Below are positions 25,219 through 33,661 of a DNA stretch of 64,000 bases, piece after piece. Under the pieces are notes generated by a model. The model was given only the letters and a program-made list of their open reading frames with translations. It did not search any database and was not told where the DNA came from. The number at the start of each line of letters is the position of its first letter. Within the stretch, counting starts at the first letter, position 1. The stretch is from Hyphomonadaceae bacterium (GTDB taxonomy: Bacteria; Pseudomonadota; Alphaproteobacteria; Caulobacterales; Aquidulcibacteraceae): positions 89,615 to 153,614 of the forward strand of contig JAHDXR010000009.1 of NCBI GenBank assembly GCA_023384105.1, read 5' to 3'. Both the position numbers and the translations under genes were made by a program.

Positions 25219-26586
25219 TCAACCCAAAGGCGCGAACTTGGCGGTGAAGTGCCGCAAACGCAGCGGCTGCTCGATGATCCGCATACCGCGCAGGGTGTCC
25301 CGCTTCTCATGCACCGTCAGAATGGTCTCGATCATATAGTCCGCATGGCTCTGGGTATAGACCCGCCGCGGCATGGCCAGACGCACCAGCTCCATCGCCG
25401 CCGGCGCCTCGCTTCCGTCAGGCCGCTTGCCGAACATCACGCTGCCGATCTCGCAGCCGCGCACGCCGCCTTCTTCATAAAGCGCGGCGGCCAGCGCCTG
25501 CCCGGGATACTGGAGCGGCGCAATGTGCGCCAGCATGCGCTTGGCGTCGAGGAACACCGCATGGCCGCCCGCGGGACGGACCACGGCGACGCCGGCTTCG
25601 ACCAGCCGCTCCACCACGTATTCGTTGGCGCGCACGCGATAGCGCAGATAGTCCTCGTCGACGATCTCCTTCAGCCCCTGCGCAATCGCATCCAGATCGC
25701 GCCCCGCCAATCCGCCATAGGTGGGAAACCCCTCCGTGAGGATGAGGCGGTTGCGCGCTTCGGCCGCGAGCGCATCGTCGTTCAGCGCCAGCCAACCGCC
25801 GATATTGGCGAACGCGTCCTTCTTGGCGGACATGGTCATGCCGTCCGCCTGGCTGAAGATGTCGCGGACGATGTCGGCGACGGAGTGCGCCTGCTGGCCG
25901 CTCTCCCGTTGCTTGATGAACCAGGCGTTCTCGGCGAAGCGGCAGCCGTCGATGAAGAACGGTTTGCCGAAGCGGTGCGCTGCGGCGGCGACCGCCTTGA
26001 TGTTGGCGAGGCTCGCCGGCTGGCCGCCGCCTGCATTGTTGGTGATGGTGAGCATCACGCACGGCACGCGCGCCGCGTCGCGCTCGAGCAGCTCCTCCAG
26101 GCGCCTGACATCCATGTCGCCCTTGAACGGCGCAAGCGACTGCGGATCGGCGCTCTCGGCGCACGGCAAGTCGACCGCCTCGGCGCCCGTCGCTTCGATG
26201 TTTCCCCGCGTGGTGTCGAAATGGGTGTTGGATGGAATGATGCGCCCCGGACCGCCCAGTAATCCGAACAGGATCGCTTCGGCGGCGCGGCCCTGGTGTG
26301 TGGGGATCACGTGCTTGAACGGCATCAGCGCCTGCACGGCGGCCTCGAACCGCGCGAACGACGGCGATCCCGCGTAGGACTCGTCTCCGCGCATGAGCGC
26401 CGCCCATTGTTCGCCGCTCATGGCGGCGACGCCTGAATCCGTCAGCAGATCGATCAGCACGGCGGAAGCGGGGACGGCGAACAGATTGTAGTGGGCGCGC
26501 GCAAGAATCTCCTGGCGCTCGCCGCGGGACGTCATGCGGATAGGCTCGACGGCCTTGATCCTGAAGGGTTCGATGATCGTTTTCAT
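25219..26586 (-). CDS. tnaA: Tryptophanase (beta-eliminating lyase family)
   Basis: A 455-residue PLP enzyme of the tryptophanase/tyrosine phenol-lyase family, which cleaves Trp to indole, pyruvate and ammonia (or Tyr to phenol). Landmarks are the start IEPFRIKAVEPIRMTSRGERQEIL, IPTHQGRAAE, NTHFDTTRGNIEATG, ITNNAGGGQPASLAN, FIDGCRFAENAWFIK and the PLP lysine in TMSAKKDAFANIGGW. The C-terminal RLAMPRRVYTQSHADYMIE is also typical. No tnaC leader or transporter is adjacent. An FNR-type site lies about 65 bp upstream of the start. Telling tryptophanase from tyrosine phenol-lyase by eye is not safe; the first is favoured. Confidence 0.85.
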   Translation of the reverse strand: MKTIIEPFRIKAVEPIRMTSRGERQEILARAHYNLFAVPASAVLIDLLTDSGVAAMSGEQWAALMRGDESYAGSPSFARFEAAVQALMPFKHVIPTHQGRAAEAILFGLLGGPGRIIPSNTHFDTTRGNIEATGAEAVDLPCAESADPQSLAPFKGDMDVRRLEELLERDAARVPCVMLTITNNAGGGQPASLANIKAVAAAAHRFGKPFFIDGCRFAENAWFIKQRESGQQAHSVADIVRDIFSQADGMTMSAKKDAFANIGGWLALNDDALAAEARNRLILTEGFPTYGGLAGRDLDAIAQGLKEIVDEDYLRYRVRANEYVVERLVEAGVAVVRPAGGHAVFLDAKRMLAHIAPLQYPGQALAAALYEEGGVRGCEIGSVMFGKRPDGSEAPAAMELVRLAMPRRVYTQSHADYMIETILTVHEKRDTLRGMRIIEQPLRLRHFTAKFAPLG

Positions 26587-26644
26587 TTGGATGGGGTAAG
26601 GCGAAAATGTCCCGGCACACTAACCGCGCCGCGCAAGCCGAGGT

Positions 26645-26658
26645 TTGATGCTTGTCAA
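26645..26658 (-). promoter_or_regulatory. FNR-type box in the tnaA/MaoC divergent region
   Basis: TTGAT-GCTT-GTCAA, nine of ten matches, inside a wider dyad GTTTGA-N6-TCAAAC. It is about 65 bp from the tnaA start and 130 bp from the MaoC start, so tnaA is the likelier target. Confidence 0.5.
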
Positions 26659-26782
26659 ACTCCGTCGCGTCTCCTGCCAGCGCCTCCGGCGCCGCGACGG
26701 CAGCGACGGATCGCCCGATGCCGCAGCGTTGCACAGCGACGGCGAACGCATCGCGCACTAACGTACGAAGCGCGCACGCGGA

Positions 26783-27643
26783 GTGCAGCCCATGCACACA
26801 CATGTCGAATACAGCCACGCGCCGTCAGCTGTACGTTTCATGACAGGCGCCATTCTGCGCGGCCAACGCAAGGGAAGCTTGTGCGCTTTGCTGTCGGCGC
26901 GCTGGAATTCCTGCCGCGCATCGCAGCGCCAGCTGGTCGACTTCAGCGCGCTCACCGGCTTGAACACAGGTTCGCACCTTCCGCTGCTCTTGCCCCAAGT
27001 TCTTGGTTTCCGCCTCAATATGGCGGTGCTTACGCACCCGCGATTTCCGCTGCCGATCTGGAATGCGCTGCAGATTCGCAACGACATCACGCAACACGAA
27101 CCGATGCCGGCGGACGCCGACTATGTGGTTGAGACCTCCAGCCAGCCGCCGCGCATCCTGCCGAAGGGGCTGGAGATCGATCTCCGCACCACTTTCGAGA
27201 GCGACGGCAAGCTGCTCTGGGAAGGCGTCAATACGTTCTATTATCGCGGACAGTTCGGGCCGGCCGAGCAGCGCGCCGCCGGCGCCGCTTCGCCAACCGC
27301 GCCGACCTCCGAGATCGCGCGGTGGAACAGTCCCACCGGCGGACGCATGGCGATGGCTCGGCTCACCGGCGACTATAATGGCATCCACCTGTCTGACGCC
27401 TATGCACGAGCCTTCGGTTTCACCCGCGCGTTTCCTCATCCGCAATTGGCGGCCGCCCATTGCATGACGCGCCTGGCACCTGCCGACGCCTGGCCGCAGC
27501 GCCTGCGATTGTGGCTGAAGGGACAAGCGCCATACGGCGCTGAGCTGCGCCTGCGCGCCAACCTGACCTCGCAGCAGGCGACGTTCGCGCTCTTCTACGA
27601 GAATGATGCGCGCCCGATCATGCTGGGCGTCCGTCACAGCTGA
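26783..27643 (+). CDS. MaoC-like hot-dog-fold protein
   Basis: A 286-residue protein with two hot-dog halves. The C-terminal half has the hydratase-2 type motif region ARLTGDYNGIHLSDAYARAFGFTRAFPHPQLAAAHCMTRL, where Asp, Asn and His of DYNGIH correspond to the MaoC catalytic pattern. The N-terminal half contains HPRFPLPIWNALQIRNDITQHEP. It probably hydrates or dehydrates an acyl thioester. The first ~20 residues are poorly conserved in style and the start could be the Met at 26840. It is divergent from tnaA; no fatty-acid operon is adjacent, so the substrate is open. Confidence 0.72.
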   Translation: MQPMHTHVEYSHAPSAVRFMTGAILRGQRKGSLCALLSARWNSCRASQRQLVDFSALTGLNTGSHLPLLLPQVLGFRLNMAVLTHPRFPLPIWNALQIRNDITQHEPMPADADYVVETSSQPPRILPKGLEIDLRTTFESDGKLLWEGVNTFYYRGQFGPAEQRAAGAASPTAPTSEIARWNSPTGGRMAMARLTGDYNGIHLSDAYARAFGFTRAFPHPQLAAAHCMTRLAPADAWPQRLRLWLKGQAPYGAELRLRANLTSQQATFALFYENDARPIMLGVRHS

Positions 27644-27675
27644 CGGCTGCGCCTCGCGGCGCAACCTAAGCGTAA

Positions 27676-27779
27676 TATGGACTGCCGGCGCCCTCGCCGG
27701 CCCTGCGCCTTATCGAATGAGCGCCTACGCCAATTTTTTCGTCGCGCCATGCCGGCGAGGGCGCCGGCGCTCCTATTGG
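27676..27779. repeat. Inverted-repeat element E2
   Basis: Arms of 18 perfect bases at 27684-27701 and 27751-27768 (GCCGGCGCCCTCGCCGGC and its reverse complement), extended outward imperfectly from TATGGACT. The centre contains a short T-run and CGAATGAG, also found in element E3. It lies between the convergent MaoC and hemerythrin genes. Confidence 0.8.
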
Positions 27780-27806
27780 CGGCGCGTCCGATATTTAGCA
27801 GGCGCT

Positions 27807-28364
27807 TCAGTGTTCGCCGGGCGACGACGCCGACACACGCGCGCGGCGCGCCAGCAGCTTCTCGCTCAGCAGCGTCAAGTCCTCCTGGCTGAGCCTGCGC
27901 CGCGCCAGCGGAACGATAACGGCGTTCTCCAGCGTCAGGTGCCGCAGCTCGTGCTGCGCGAACGCGAGCAGCGCATCAACGCCGCCGATGATCGACCGCG
28001 GCGGCTTGCGCAGGATCAGACACGCATTCAGCACGTCCCGCGCACGAACGGACAGCTCCTTGTCCGTCGTATGTTCGACCGTCAACCGATTGAGAACTTC
28101 GTCGACCTCGTCCTCGGGTTCGCAGCGGCTGCGCAGCAGCGGAAAGATGTCTTCCTCTTCGTCGATCACGTGGAGCGTCAGATCGAAACGGATGAAGTCG
28201 AGCAGCGCGGTGATGCTGGCGGCGTCGAACTCGTCCGTCTCGGCGAGCCTCTGCAGCGTCCGGCACATGCGGCGGTGATTGAGATGCTCCGCCAGGATGA
28301 AGTCCAGCAGATCGTGCGGCGTCGGCCGGCGCGCGCCTTCGTACTGTCGAGCATGCGTATTCAT
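27807..28364 (-). CDS. Hemerythrin HHE-domain protein of the nar operon
   Basis: A 185-residue four-helix HHE protein. Candidate di-iron ligands are His in LAEHLNHRRMC, His in LTLHVIDEEEDIFP with the following Glu residues, His in LTVEHTTDKEL and His-x3-His in QHELRHLTLENAVIVP. Such proteins bind O2 or NO, or repair iron-sulfur centres damaged by nitrosative stress (RIC/YtfE-like). It is the last gene of the nitrate reductase operon and overlaps the preceding small ORF by 4 bp. Nitrate respiration generates nitrite and some NO, so a protective role is likely. Confidence 0.83.
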   Translation of the reverse strand: MNTHARQYEGARRPTPHDLLDFILAEHLNHRRMCRTLQRLAETDEFDAASITALLDFIRFDLTLHVIDEEEDIFPLLRSRCEPEDEVDEVLNRLTVEHTTDKELSVRARDVLNACLILRKPPRSIIGGVDALLAFAQHELRHLTLENAVIVPLARRRLSQEDLTLLSEKLLARRARVSASSPGEH

Positions 28365-28660
28365 TGCGCACCCTCCCTCTGCAGCCGGAATGCCGCCATC
28401 CGGGCGACACAGGCGCCGCCTGGATCGGGCGCATCGCGGATGGCGGACATCAGGCTGGCCCAGGCTTCCTCATCCGCCTCGGCGAGAAAATCGGAAACGG
28501 CGATACGGACGAACTGCGCCAGCGTCTCGCTGCGAAGCGCGGCTTCGCGTTCGACCCGCTCGGACAAGCTCACGTTCGACGCCCGCAGCCACGCGCTGAG
28601 CTGGGCGCTGGACTTCTGTCCCAGCGCCAGCAGGTCGCCAAGCTGCAGGCACGCGCTCAT
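28361..28660 (-). CDS. Hypothetical small protein in nar operon
   Basis: A 99-residue, probably all-helical soluble protein that I do not recognise. It has two Cys residues (4 and about 84), a run VSLSERVEREAALRSETLAQFVRIAVSDFLAEADEEAWASLM and no membrane segment. It overlaps the PpiC gene upstream and the hemerythrin gene downstream by 4 bp each, so it is co-translated with them. The tight coupling supports a real gene; a role in assembly or protection of nitrate reductase is only inferred. Confidence 0.65.
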   Translation of the reverse strand: MSACLQLGDLLALGQKSSAQLSAWLRASNVSLSERVEREAALRSETLAQFVRIAVSDFLAEADEEAWASLMSAIRDAPDPGGACVARMAAFRLQREGAQ

Positions 28661-29541
28661 GCCACGGCGCCCAGCGTGAGATCCAATCCTTCGATCTCCG
28701 CTTCCGCCGCCAAGCGGGAGATATAGCGCGTCGACGCCGCGACCTGAGCGCGGCTGCGCAGCGACGCCCGGATCAGGTGTTCAACCGCTTCGAAGGGCAA
28801 TGTCCGGGCTGGCGTCCGGCGGTCCAGCCTGATCACGTGCCAGCCATAGCGCGTGCGCACCGGAACGCCGCCAATCCCGCCCGGCTGCAATTGCAGCAGC
28901 GCCTCCTCGAACTCCGGGGCGAGATCGCCGCCTCGCAGTTGGCCCAGCGCGCCGCCCTCCTGACCCGTCGGGCAGGCGGAGAACTCCGCCGCAAACTCCG
29001 CAAAATCGGCGCCGTCCCTCAGCGCCATGATGGCTTCCACCGCGCGCCCGTGCGCCGCCACCCACGCCGCCGCGCCGGGCTGCTCCGGCGCGAACAGGAT
29101 ATGCGAGGCTTCGAACACTTCCGGCGAGGTGAAGCGCACCAGCGACGCATCGTACACCCGGCGGCATTCCTCCGTTGTCGGCTCGGCCGCCGGCGCTTCG
29201 CGTTCGAGCACTTGCCGGATCAGCGCTTCGTCCGGCGTTTCTTCGCGCCCCTTCTCGTCGCGCTCCGGCGCAGGCTCAAGGCCAAGTTCGCCGGCGCGCT
29301 GCAGCAGCAGTTCTCGAATGACCAGCGCCCGAGCCGCCGCCGCGCGCGCCTCGGCGCCCGAGGGCGCGCGGTGGTTCTGCGCTTCCGAAGCGATCGCCGT
29401 CTCGGGGATGGATACGCCATTGACAAACACCGGCGTCGCATTCGGACCGCGCCTCGCCGCCGGAATGGGGCCGTGCCCACAGCCGGAAAACGCTTCGCCT
29501 TCAGTCGCCGCCGGCGCCGCGTTGATCAGCGTGTGCTTCAT
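28657..29541 (-). CDS. PpiC-type peptidyl-prolyl isomerase of the nar operon (NifM-like)
   Basis: A 294-residue protein with a parvulin domain at about 160-260: FTSPEVFEASHILFA, DGADFAEFAAEFSACPTGQEGGALGQLRGGDLAPEFEEALLQLQPGGIGGVPVRTRYGWHVIRLD. The N-terminal part has VFVNGVSIPETAIASEAQNH and a helical SurA/NifM-like arm. There is no clear signal peptide; residues 1-30 are Ala/Gly-rich with one Cys, so a cytoplasmic chaperone is likely. Its ATG lies inside the end of narI (4-bp overlap). A PpiC gene after narI is known from other bacteria and is thought to help nitrate reductase maturation. Confidence 0.85.
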   Translation of the reverse strand: MKHTLINAAPAATEGEAFSGCGHGPIPAARRGPNATPVFVNGVSIPETAIASEAQNHRAPSGAEARAAAARALVIRELLLQRAGELGLEPAPERDEKGREETPDEALIRQVLEREAPAAEPTTEECRRVYDASLVRFTSPEVFEASHILFAPEQPGAAAWVAAHGRAVEAIMALRDGADFAEFAAEFSACPTGQEGGALGQLRGGDLAPEFEEALLQLQPGGIGGVPVRTRYGWHVIRLDRRTPARTLPFEAVEHLIRASLRSRAQVAASTRYISRLAAEAEIEGLDLTLGAVA

Positions 29542-30248
29542 TGAGCGCTCCGCGCCGCAAGCTTCTTGGAGCGCACGATCTGCCAGCCGCGACGGTTGAG
29601 ATACCAAATCGGCGCCGAGAGCATGTGCACCAGACGTGTGAATGGGAACACCAGCAGGATGGTCAGGCCCAAAGTGAGATGGGCTTTGAATATCCAATGC
29701 GCATCCGCCACATAATCGGCCACGCCGGCGCGGAAGGTGAAGATGCCCTGCGCCCAGTTCATGAACTTCACCATCTCCCCGCCGTCGAGATGCTGGAGCG
29801 AGATCGGAATGGTGGCGAGGCCCAGGCACAGCTGCGCCATGAGCAGGATCAGGATGGCGGTGTCGCCGAAGCTCGACGTAGCGCGGATGCGCGGATCGAG
29901 CAGGCGCCGGTGCAGCAGCAGCAGGCCGCCCACCAGGCACATCACGCCGGCCACGCCGCCGGCGACAATGGCGAGCATCTGCTTGGCCCCGTGGCTTACG
30001 CCGAGCGCATCCCAAACGGCGAGCGGCGTGAGCAGGCCGACGAAGTGCCCTGCAAAGATCGCCAGAACGCCGACATGAAACAGCACCGAGCCAAGCACGA
30101 GCTGCTTGCGGCGCAGAAGCTGGGACGAGCCGGTGCGCCACGTGTACTGCTCCCGGTCGAACCGCAGCACCGACCCGACCGCGAGCACCACCAGCGCCAC
30201 ATACGGGTAAAAGCCGAACAGAGCTTGATTAAGCCAATCCATCGTCAT
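29538..30248 (-). CDS. narI: Respiratory nitrate reductase gamma subunit (cytochrome b)
   Basis: A 236-residue dihaem cytochrome b with five membrane helices. It takes electrons from quinol and passes them to NarH. Haem ligands are visible in LFHVGVLAIFAGHFVGL (two His ten residues apart) and in ADAHWIFKAHLTLGLTILLVFPFTRLVHML. The length matches other NarI proteins. The ATG at 30248 could be replaced by the one at 30242. It is separated from narJ by a barrel-protein gene, which breaks the usual GHJI order. Confidence 0.95.
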   Translation of the reverse strand: MTMDWLNQALFGFYPYVALVVLAVGSVLRFDREQYTWRTGSSQLLRRKQLVLGSVLFHVGVLAIFAGHFVGLLTPLAVWDALGVSHGAKQMLAIVAGGVAGVMCLVGGLLLLHRRLLDPRIRATSSFGDTAILILLMAQLCLGLATIPISLQHLDGGEMVKFMNWAQGIFTFRAGVADYVADAHWIFKAHLTLGLTILLVFPFTRLVHMLSAPIWYLNRRGWQIVRSKKLAARSAQ

Positions 30249-30251
30249 TCC

Positions 30252-31466
30252 TCAGTAGCGGTACTCGATCGCGAACCAGAGCTTGGTGCGGTCGGCGAAA
30301 CGGGGATCGTCCCCGTCGAACGCCGCGCCCTTCGCCTCGAACGACACATGGTCGGTCAGCGCTATGCGGACGGACGCGTCGATCTCCGTACCGAAATCCG
30401 CGCCGCCGCCATCGTCGCTGAAATCGCGCGCGGTGAGCGCGAATGTGAGCGGCCGTCCGCCGATCCATGGCTGCGTCGTGTAGCCGACGCCGGCGTAGAG
30501 GTCGCGGATCCCGTCCGGCGGCGTGGCCAGGAACACGTCCGCCCATCCCTGGAATGCGTGAAGCGTCGCTAGCGGCGTTGCGAAGCCGCGCGCCCCGTCG
30601 CCTTCCAGGCGCTCGCCGCCGGCGGTCACGGTCCAGCGGTCGCGCCGCAGCGCAAGCTCGGCGTGCTGATAGCCGAGATCGAAGTCGCTCACGGCGCTGC
30701 CGTAATCGCTCTGTACGGCCGCCTCCAGCGTGAGCCGCGGACGCCAGCCGCCGGCCTCCCACTCGTTCGACCAGCGAACGCCATAGGTCTGGTTGGACTG
30801 CGCCGGCGCATCGCGGCCGAAGTCGAGCCACAAGCCATAGACGTTCGCCTTGCCGAACGGAAGGTTGATGTCGGCCTGGAGCACGTGCGAGTCGCTATCC
30901 CACTCGCCTTGCGGGCTGTCGTCGCCGAACACGCGGCGCACGCGATCAATATAAATGTAGGTGAACGCCGCCTGCTCGAACGGACGCGCCTCGAGGCGCA
31001 GAGCGTCGAACGTCTGCTCGTTCTGGCGAAAGCCGACATTGCCGATGAAACGCGCGTTGTTGAGCACGATCCGCTGGCGCCCGAGCACCGCGCGGCGTCC
31101 CTCGGAACCCGACCAAGCCAGCTGCAGCCGGTTGAGTTCGAACGCCTCCGGGTCGGGGACGACAGCATAGGCGGTATGGCCGTTCACGGTGTCGTTGAAG
31201 TCATCCGTGAGCTGAGCCACCCCTTCCAGCTCAGCCAACGCCTTGAACCCGCGCCAAGCCGGCGTCTCGTATCCCAGCCGCGTGCGCAGCGTCAGCGCAT
31301 CGGCGTCGCGCAAGCCGTCCTGCTCGACGCTCTCGTAACGGAGGCGCGCATCGACGATCCAGTCGCCGGTGTTGGCCGATGTTTCCGCGTGCGCCGCCGA
31401 CGCAGCGGCCAACGCCCCGATCGCCCCCAACGCCATTGCCGCAAGCCGCAGCGATACCAGGCTCAT
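30252..31466 (-). CDS. Outer-membrane beta-barrel protein (alginate-export/porin-like) inside nar operon
   Basis: A 404-residue exported barrel protein. A signal peptide ends at SAAHA (about residue 27). The rest alternates polar and aromatic residues, for example WIVDARLRYESVEQDGL, ALTLRTRLGYETPAWRGF, AFELNRLQLAWSG, RRAVLGRQRIVLNNARFIGNVGFRQNEQTFDALRLEARP, and ends FAIEYRY with a terminal aromatic. This resembles the Alginate_exp family. Alginate genes are absent here, and it is nested between narJ (4-bp overlap) and narI (3-bp gap). A nitrate/nitrite outer-membrane channel is a reasonable inference from position only. Confidence 0.78.
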   Translation of the reverse strand: MSLVSLRLAAMALGAIGALAAASAAHAETSANTGDWIVDARLRYESVEQDGLRDADALTLRTRLGYETPAWRGFKALAELEGVAQLTDDFNDTVNGHTAYAVVPDPEAFELNRLQLAWSGSEGRRAVLGRQRIVLNNARFIGNVGFRQNEQTFDALRLEARPFEQAAFTYIYIDRVRRVFGDDSPQGEWDSDSHVLQADINLPFGKANVYGLWLDFGRDAPAQSNQTYGVRWSNEWEAGGWRPRLTLEAAVQSDYGSAVSDFDLGYQHAELALRRDRWTVTAGGERLEGDGARGFATPLATLHAFQGWADVFLATPPDGIRDLYAGVGYTTQPWIGGRPLTFALTARDFSDDGGGADFGTEIDASVRIALTDHVSFEAKGAAFDGDDPRFADRTKLWFAIEYRY

Positions 31467-32140
31467 GCCGCGTTCTCCTTGGTTCGCGACAACAGCGCCG
31501 CCTTCGGACAATCGACCTTGTCCGGTCCAAACGTGACCTGCTCTTCCGCCCAGGCGCGGTCGAGCGCTTCGAGGTCGTCCGGATCGTCGTCCGGCTCCTG
31601 CAACAGCGCTTTCAGCGCCTCCGGGTTGCGATCCGCCTCGACCAGCGCGACCAGCACGTCGAACACGCGCGCGTAGATCGAGTCCCGCTTCTTCAGCCGC
31701 TCGCGCAGCGCTTCCAGCACATGCGCCGCCTGCCCCAGCAACGCCGCCGCCTCTTCCCGCGGCCGCTGCGACAGGAATTCCAGGAACACCGGCAGGTGAT
31801 CCGGCAGCTCCTTCGCCGTCAGCTCCAGGCCGTGCGAAGAGTAAAGCTTCAGCAGCTCCACCATCGCCTGGCCGCGATCGCGGCTCTCGCCGTGCACGTG
31901 CTCGTAAAGCTGGAGCGAGAGCGAGCGCGTGCGGTCGAACAGATCGACATAGCGCGCTTGCACCTCGTAAAGGTCGTCCTGCGAGAGTTCCTGCGCCAAG
32001 GGTTGCAGCCGCTTCACGAGCTTCGCCGGCGCGATGCCCTCGCCGCCCAGAGCCTCCAGCACCGCCGGCATCAAGGCCGCGGTCTCTTCGGTCGGGTAGC
32101 TCAGCAGGACCGCGAGCGCGCGATAAGTCTGCGCCATCAT
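31463..32140 (-). CDS. narJ: Nitrate reductase molybdenum cofactor assembly chaperone
   Basis: A 225-residue all-helical NarJ/TorD-type chaperone that binds the N-terminus of NarG until the Mo cofactor and FS0 cluster are inserted. The family look is clear: ALAVLLSYPTEETAALMPAVLEAL, YVDLFDRTRSLSLQLYEHVHGESRDRGQAMVELLKLY and GLELTAKELPDHLPVFLEFLSQ. The NarH stop and narJ start overlap (TGATG). A second ATG lies one codon later. The C-terminal ~40 residues are acidic, with EPDDDPDDLEALD. Confidence 0.94.
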   Translation of the reverse strand: MMAQTYRALAVLLSYPTEETAALMPAVLEALGGEGIAPAKLVKRLQPLAQELSQDDLYEVQARYVDLFDRTRSLSLQLYEHVHGESRDRGQAMVELLKLYSSHGLELTAKELPDHLPVFLEFLSQRPREEAAALLGQAAHVLEALRERLKKRDSIYARVFDVLVALVEADRNPEALKALLQEPDDDPDDLEALDRAWAEEQVTFGPDKVDCPKAALLSRTKENAA

Positions 32141-33660
32141 CAGACCTCCATCGGAGTCTTGGCGACGCGCTTCTTGACCGGGCCGAACAGCCCAAGCTCG
32201 GTGCGCCCGCCCGACGCCTCGTTGCCGAAGCTGAACCCGCAGGCGCCGCGCAGACCATAGGCGTCCTCGGCCCCTTCGCGATGCGATGTCGGGATCACGA
32301 AGCGATCCTCGTAATTGGCGATCGCCATGATCTGGTACATGTCCTCGATCGCCGCGGCGCTGAGGCCGACGCGCTCGGCCACGCCGTGGTCGATGACGCC
32401 TTCGATGGTCTTGGCGCGCATGTAGGCGCGCATCGCCAGCATCCGCTCCAGCGCCGATACGATCGGCGCCTCTTCCCCGGCCGTCAGCATGTTGGCGAGA
32501 TACTGGACCGGGATGCGCAGGCTCTTCACATCCGGCATCACGCCATCGTGCTCGATCGCGCCCATCGAAGCGGCCGATTGGATCGGCGACAGCGGCGGCA
32601 CGTACCAGACCATCGGCAAGGTCCGGTATTCGGGGTGCAGCGGGAACGCGACGCGCCAATCGATCGCCATCTTGTAGATCGGGCTGCGCTGTGCGCCTTC
32701 GATCCACGCCTCCGGCACGCCGTCGGCGCGGGCCTGGGCGATCACCGCCGGATCGTTCGGATCGAGGAAAATCTCGAGCTGCTTCTCGTAGAGATCGCGC
32801 TCGTCCGCCGCCGCCGCTTCGTCGATGCGGTCCGCGTCGTACAGGATCACGCCGAGATAGCGGATGCGGCCGACGCAGGTCTCGGAGCAGACCGTCGGCT
32901 GGCCGGACTCGATGCGCGGATAGCAGAAGGTGCACTTCTCGGACTTTCCGCTCGACCAGTTGTAGTAGATTTTCTTGTACGGGCACGCCGACACGCACAT
33001 GCGCCAGCCGCGGCACTTGTCCTGATCGATCAGAACGATGCCGTCTTCTTCCCGCTTGTAGATGGCGCCCGACGGGCACGCCGCGACGCAGGCCGGATTG
33101 AGGCAGTGCTCGCACAGGCGCGGCAGGTACATCAGGAAGGTGTTCTCGAACTGGCCGTAGATTTCCTTCTGGACGTTCTCGAAATTGGCGTCCTTCGAGC
33201 GCTTGTCGAATTCGCCGCCGAGAATCTCTTCCCAGTTCGGACCCCACTCGATCTTCTGCATCCGCTCGCCGGTGATCTTCGAGCGCGGACGTGCGGTCGG
33301 AAACGCCTGCATCTCCGGCGCGGTCTGCAGGTGGGCGTATTCGAAATCGAACGGCTCGTAATAGTCGTCGATCTCCGGCAGGTCCGGGTTGGCGAAGATC
33401 TTGGCCAGGATACGCCACTTCGGCCCCATGCGCGGCTCGAGCTTCCCGCCCTTGGTACGCACCCAGCCGCCGTTCCAACGCTTCTGGTTTTCCCATTCGC
33501 GCGGATAGCCCACGCCGGGCTTGGACTCGACGTTGTTGAACCAAGCGTATTCGACGCCCTCGCGATTGGTCCAAACGTTCTTGCAGGTCACTGAGCAGGT
33601 GTGACACCCGATGCACTTGTCGAGGTTCAGCACCATGCCGATCTGAGCGCGGACTTTCAT
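32140..33660 (-). CDS. narH: Respiratory nitrate reductase beta subunit
   Basis: A 506-residue iron-sulfur subunit carrying four clusters. Cys groups are CIGCHTCSVTCKN near residue 16, CEHCLNPACVAACP near 184, CRGWRMCVSACPYKK near 217 and CTFCYPRIESGQPTVCSETC near 244. The Trp in CRGWRMC replaces a fourth Cys, as in the known [3Fe-4S] site of NarH. The N-terminus KVRAQIGMVLNLDKCIGCHTCSVTCKNVWTNREGVEYAWFNNVE is nearly invariant in the family. It passes electrons from NarI to NarG on the cytoplasmic face of the membrane. Confidence 0.97.
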   Translation of the reverse strand: MKVRAQIGMVLNLDKCIGCHTCSVTCKNVWTNREGVEYAWFNNVESKPGVGYPREWENQKRWNGGWVRTKGGKLEPRMGPKWRILAKIFANPDLPEIDDYYEPFDFEYAHLQTAPEMQAFPTARPRSKITGERMQKIEWGPNWEEILGGEFDKRSKDANFENVQKEIYGQFENTFLMYLPRLCEHCLNPACVAACPSGAIYKREEDGIVLIDQDKCRGWRMCVSACPYKKIYYNWSSGKSEKCTFCYPRIESGQPTVCSETCVGRIRYLGVILYDADRIDEAAAADERDLYEKQLEIFLDPNDPAVIAQARADGVPEAWIEGAQRSPIYKMAIDWRVAFPLHPEYRTLPMVWYVPPLSPIQSAASMGAIEHDGVMPDVKSLRIPVQYLANMLTAGEEAPIVSALERMLAMRAYMRAKTIEGVIDHGVAERVGLSAAAIEDMYQIMAIANYEDRFVIPTSHREGAEDAYGLRGACGFSFGNEASGGRTELGLFGPVKKRVAKTPMEV

Positions 33661-33661
33661 C

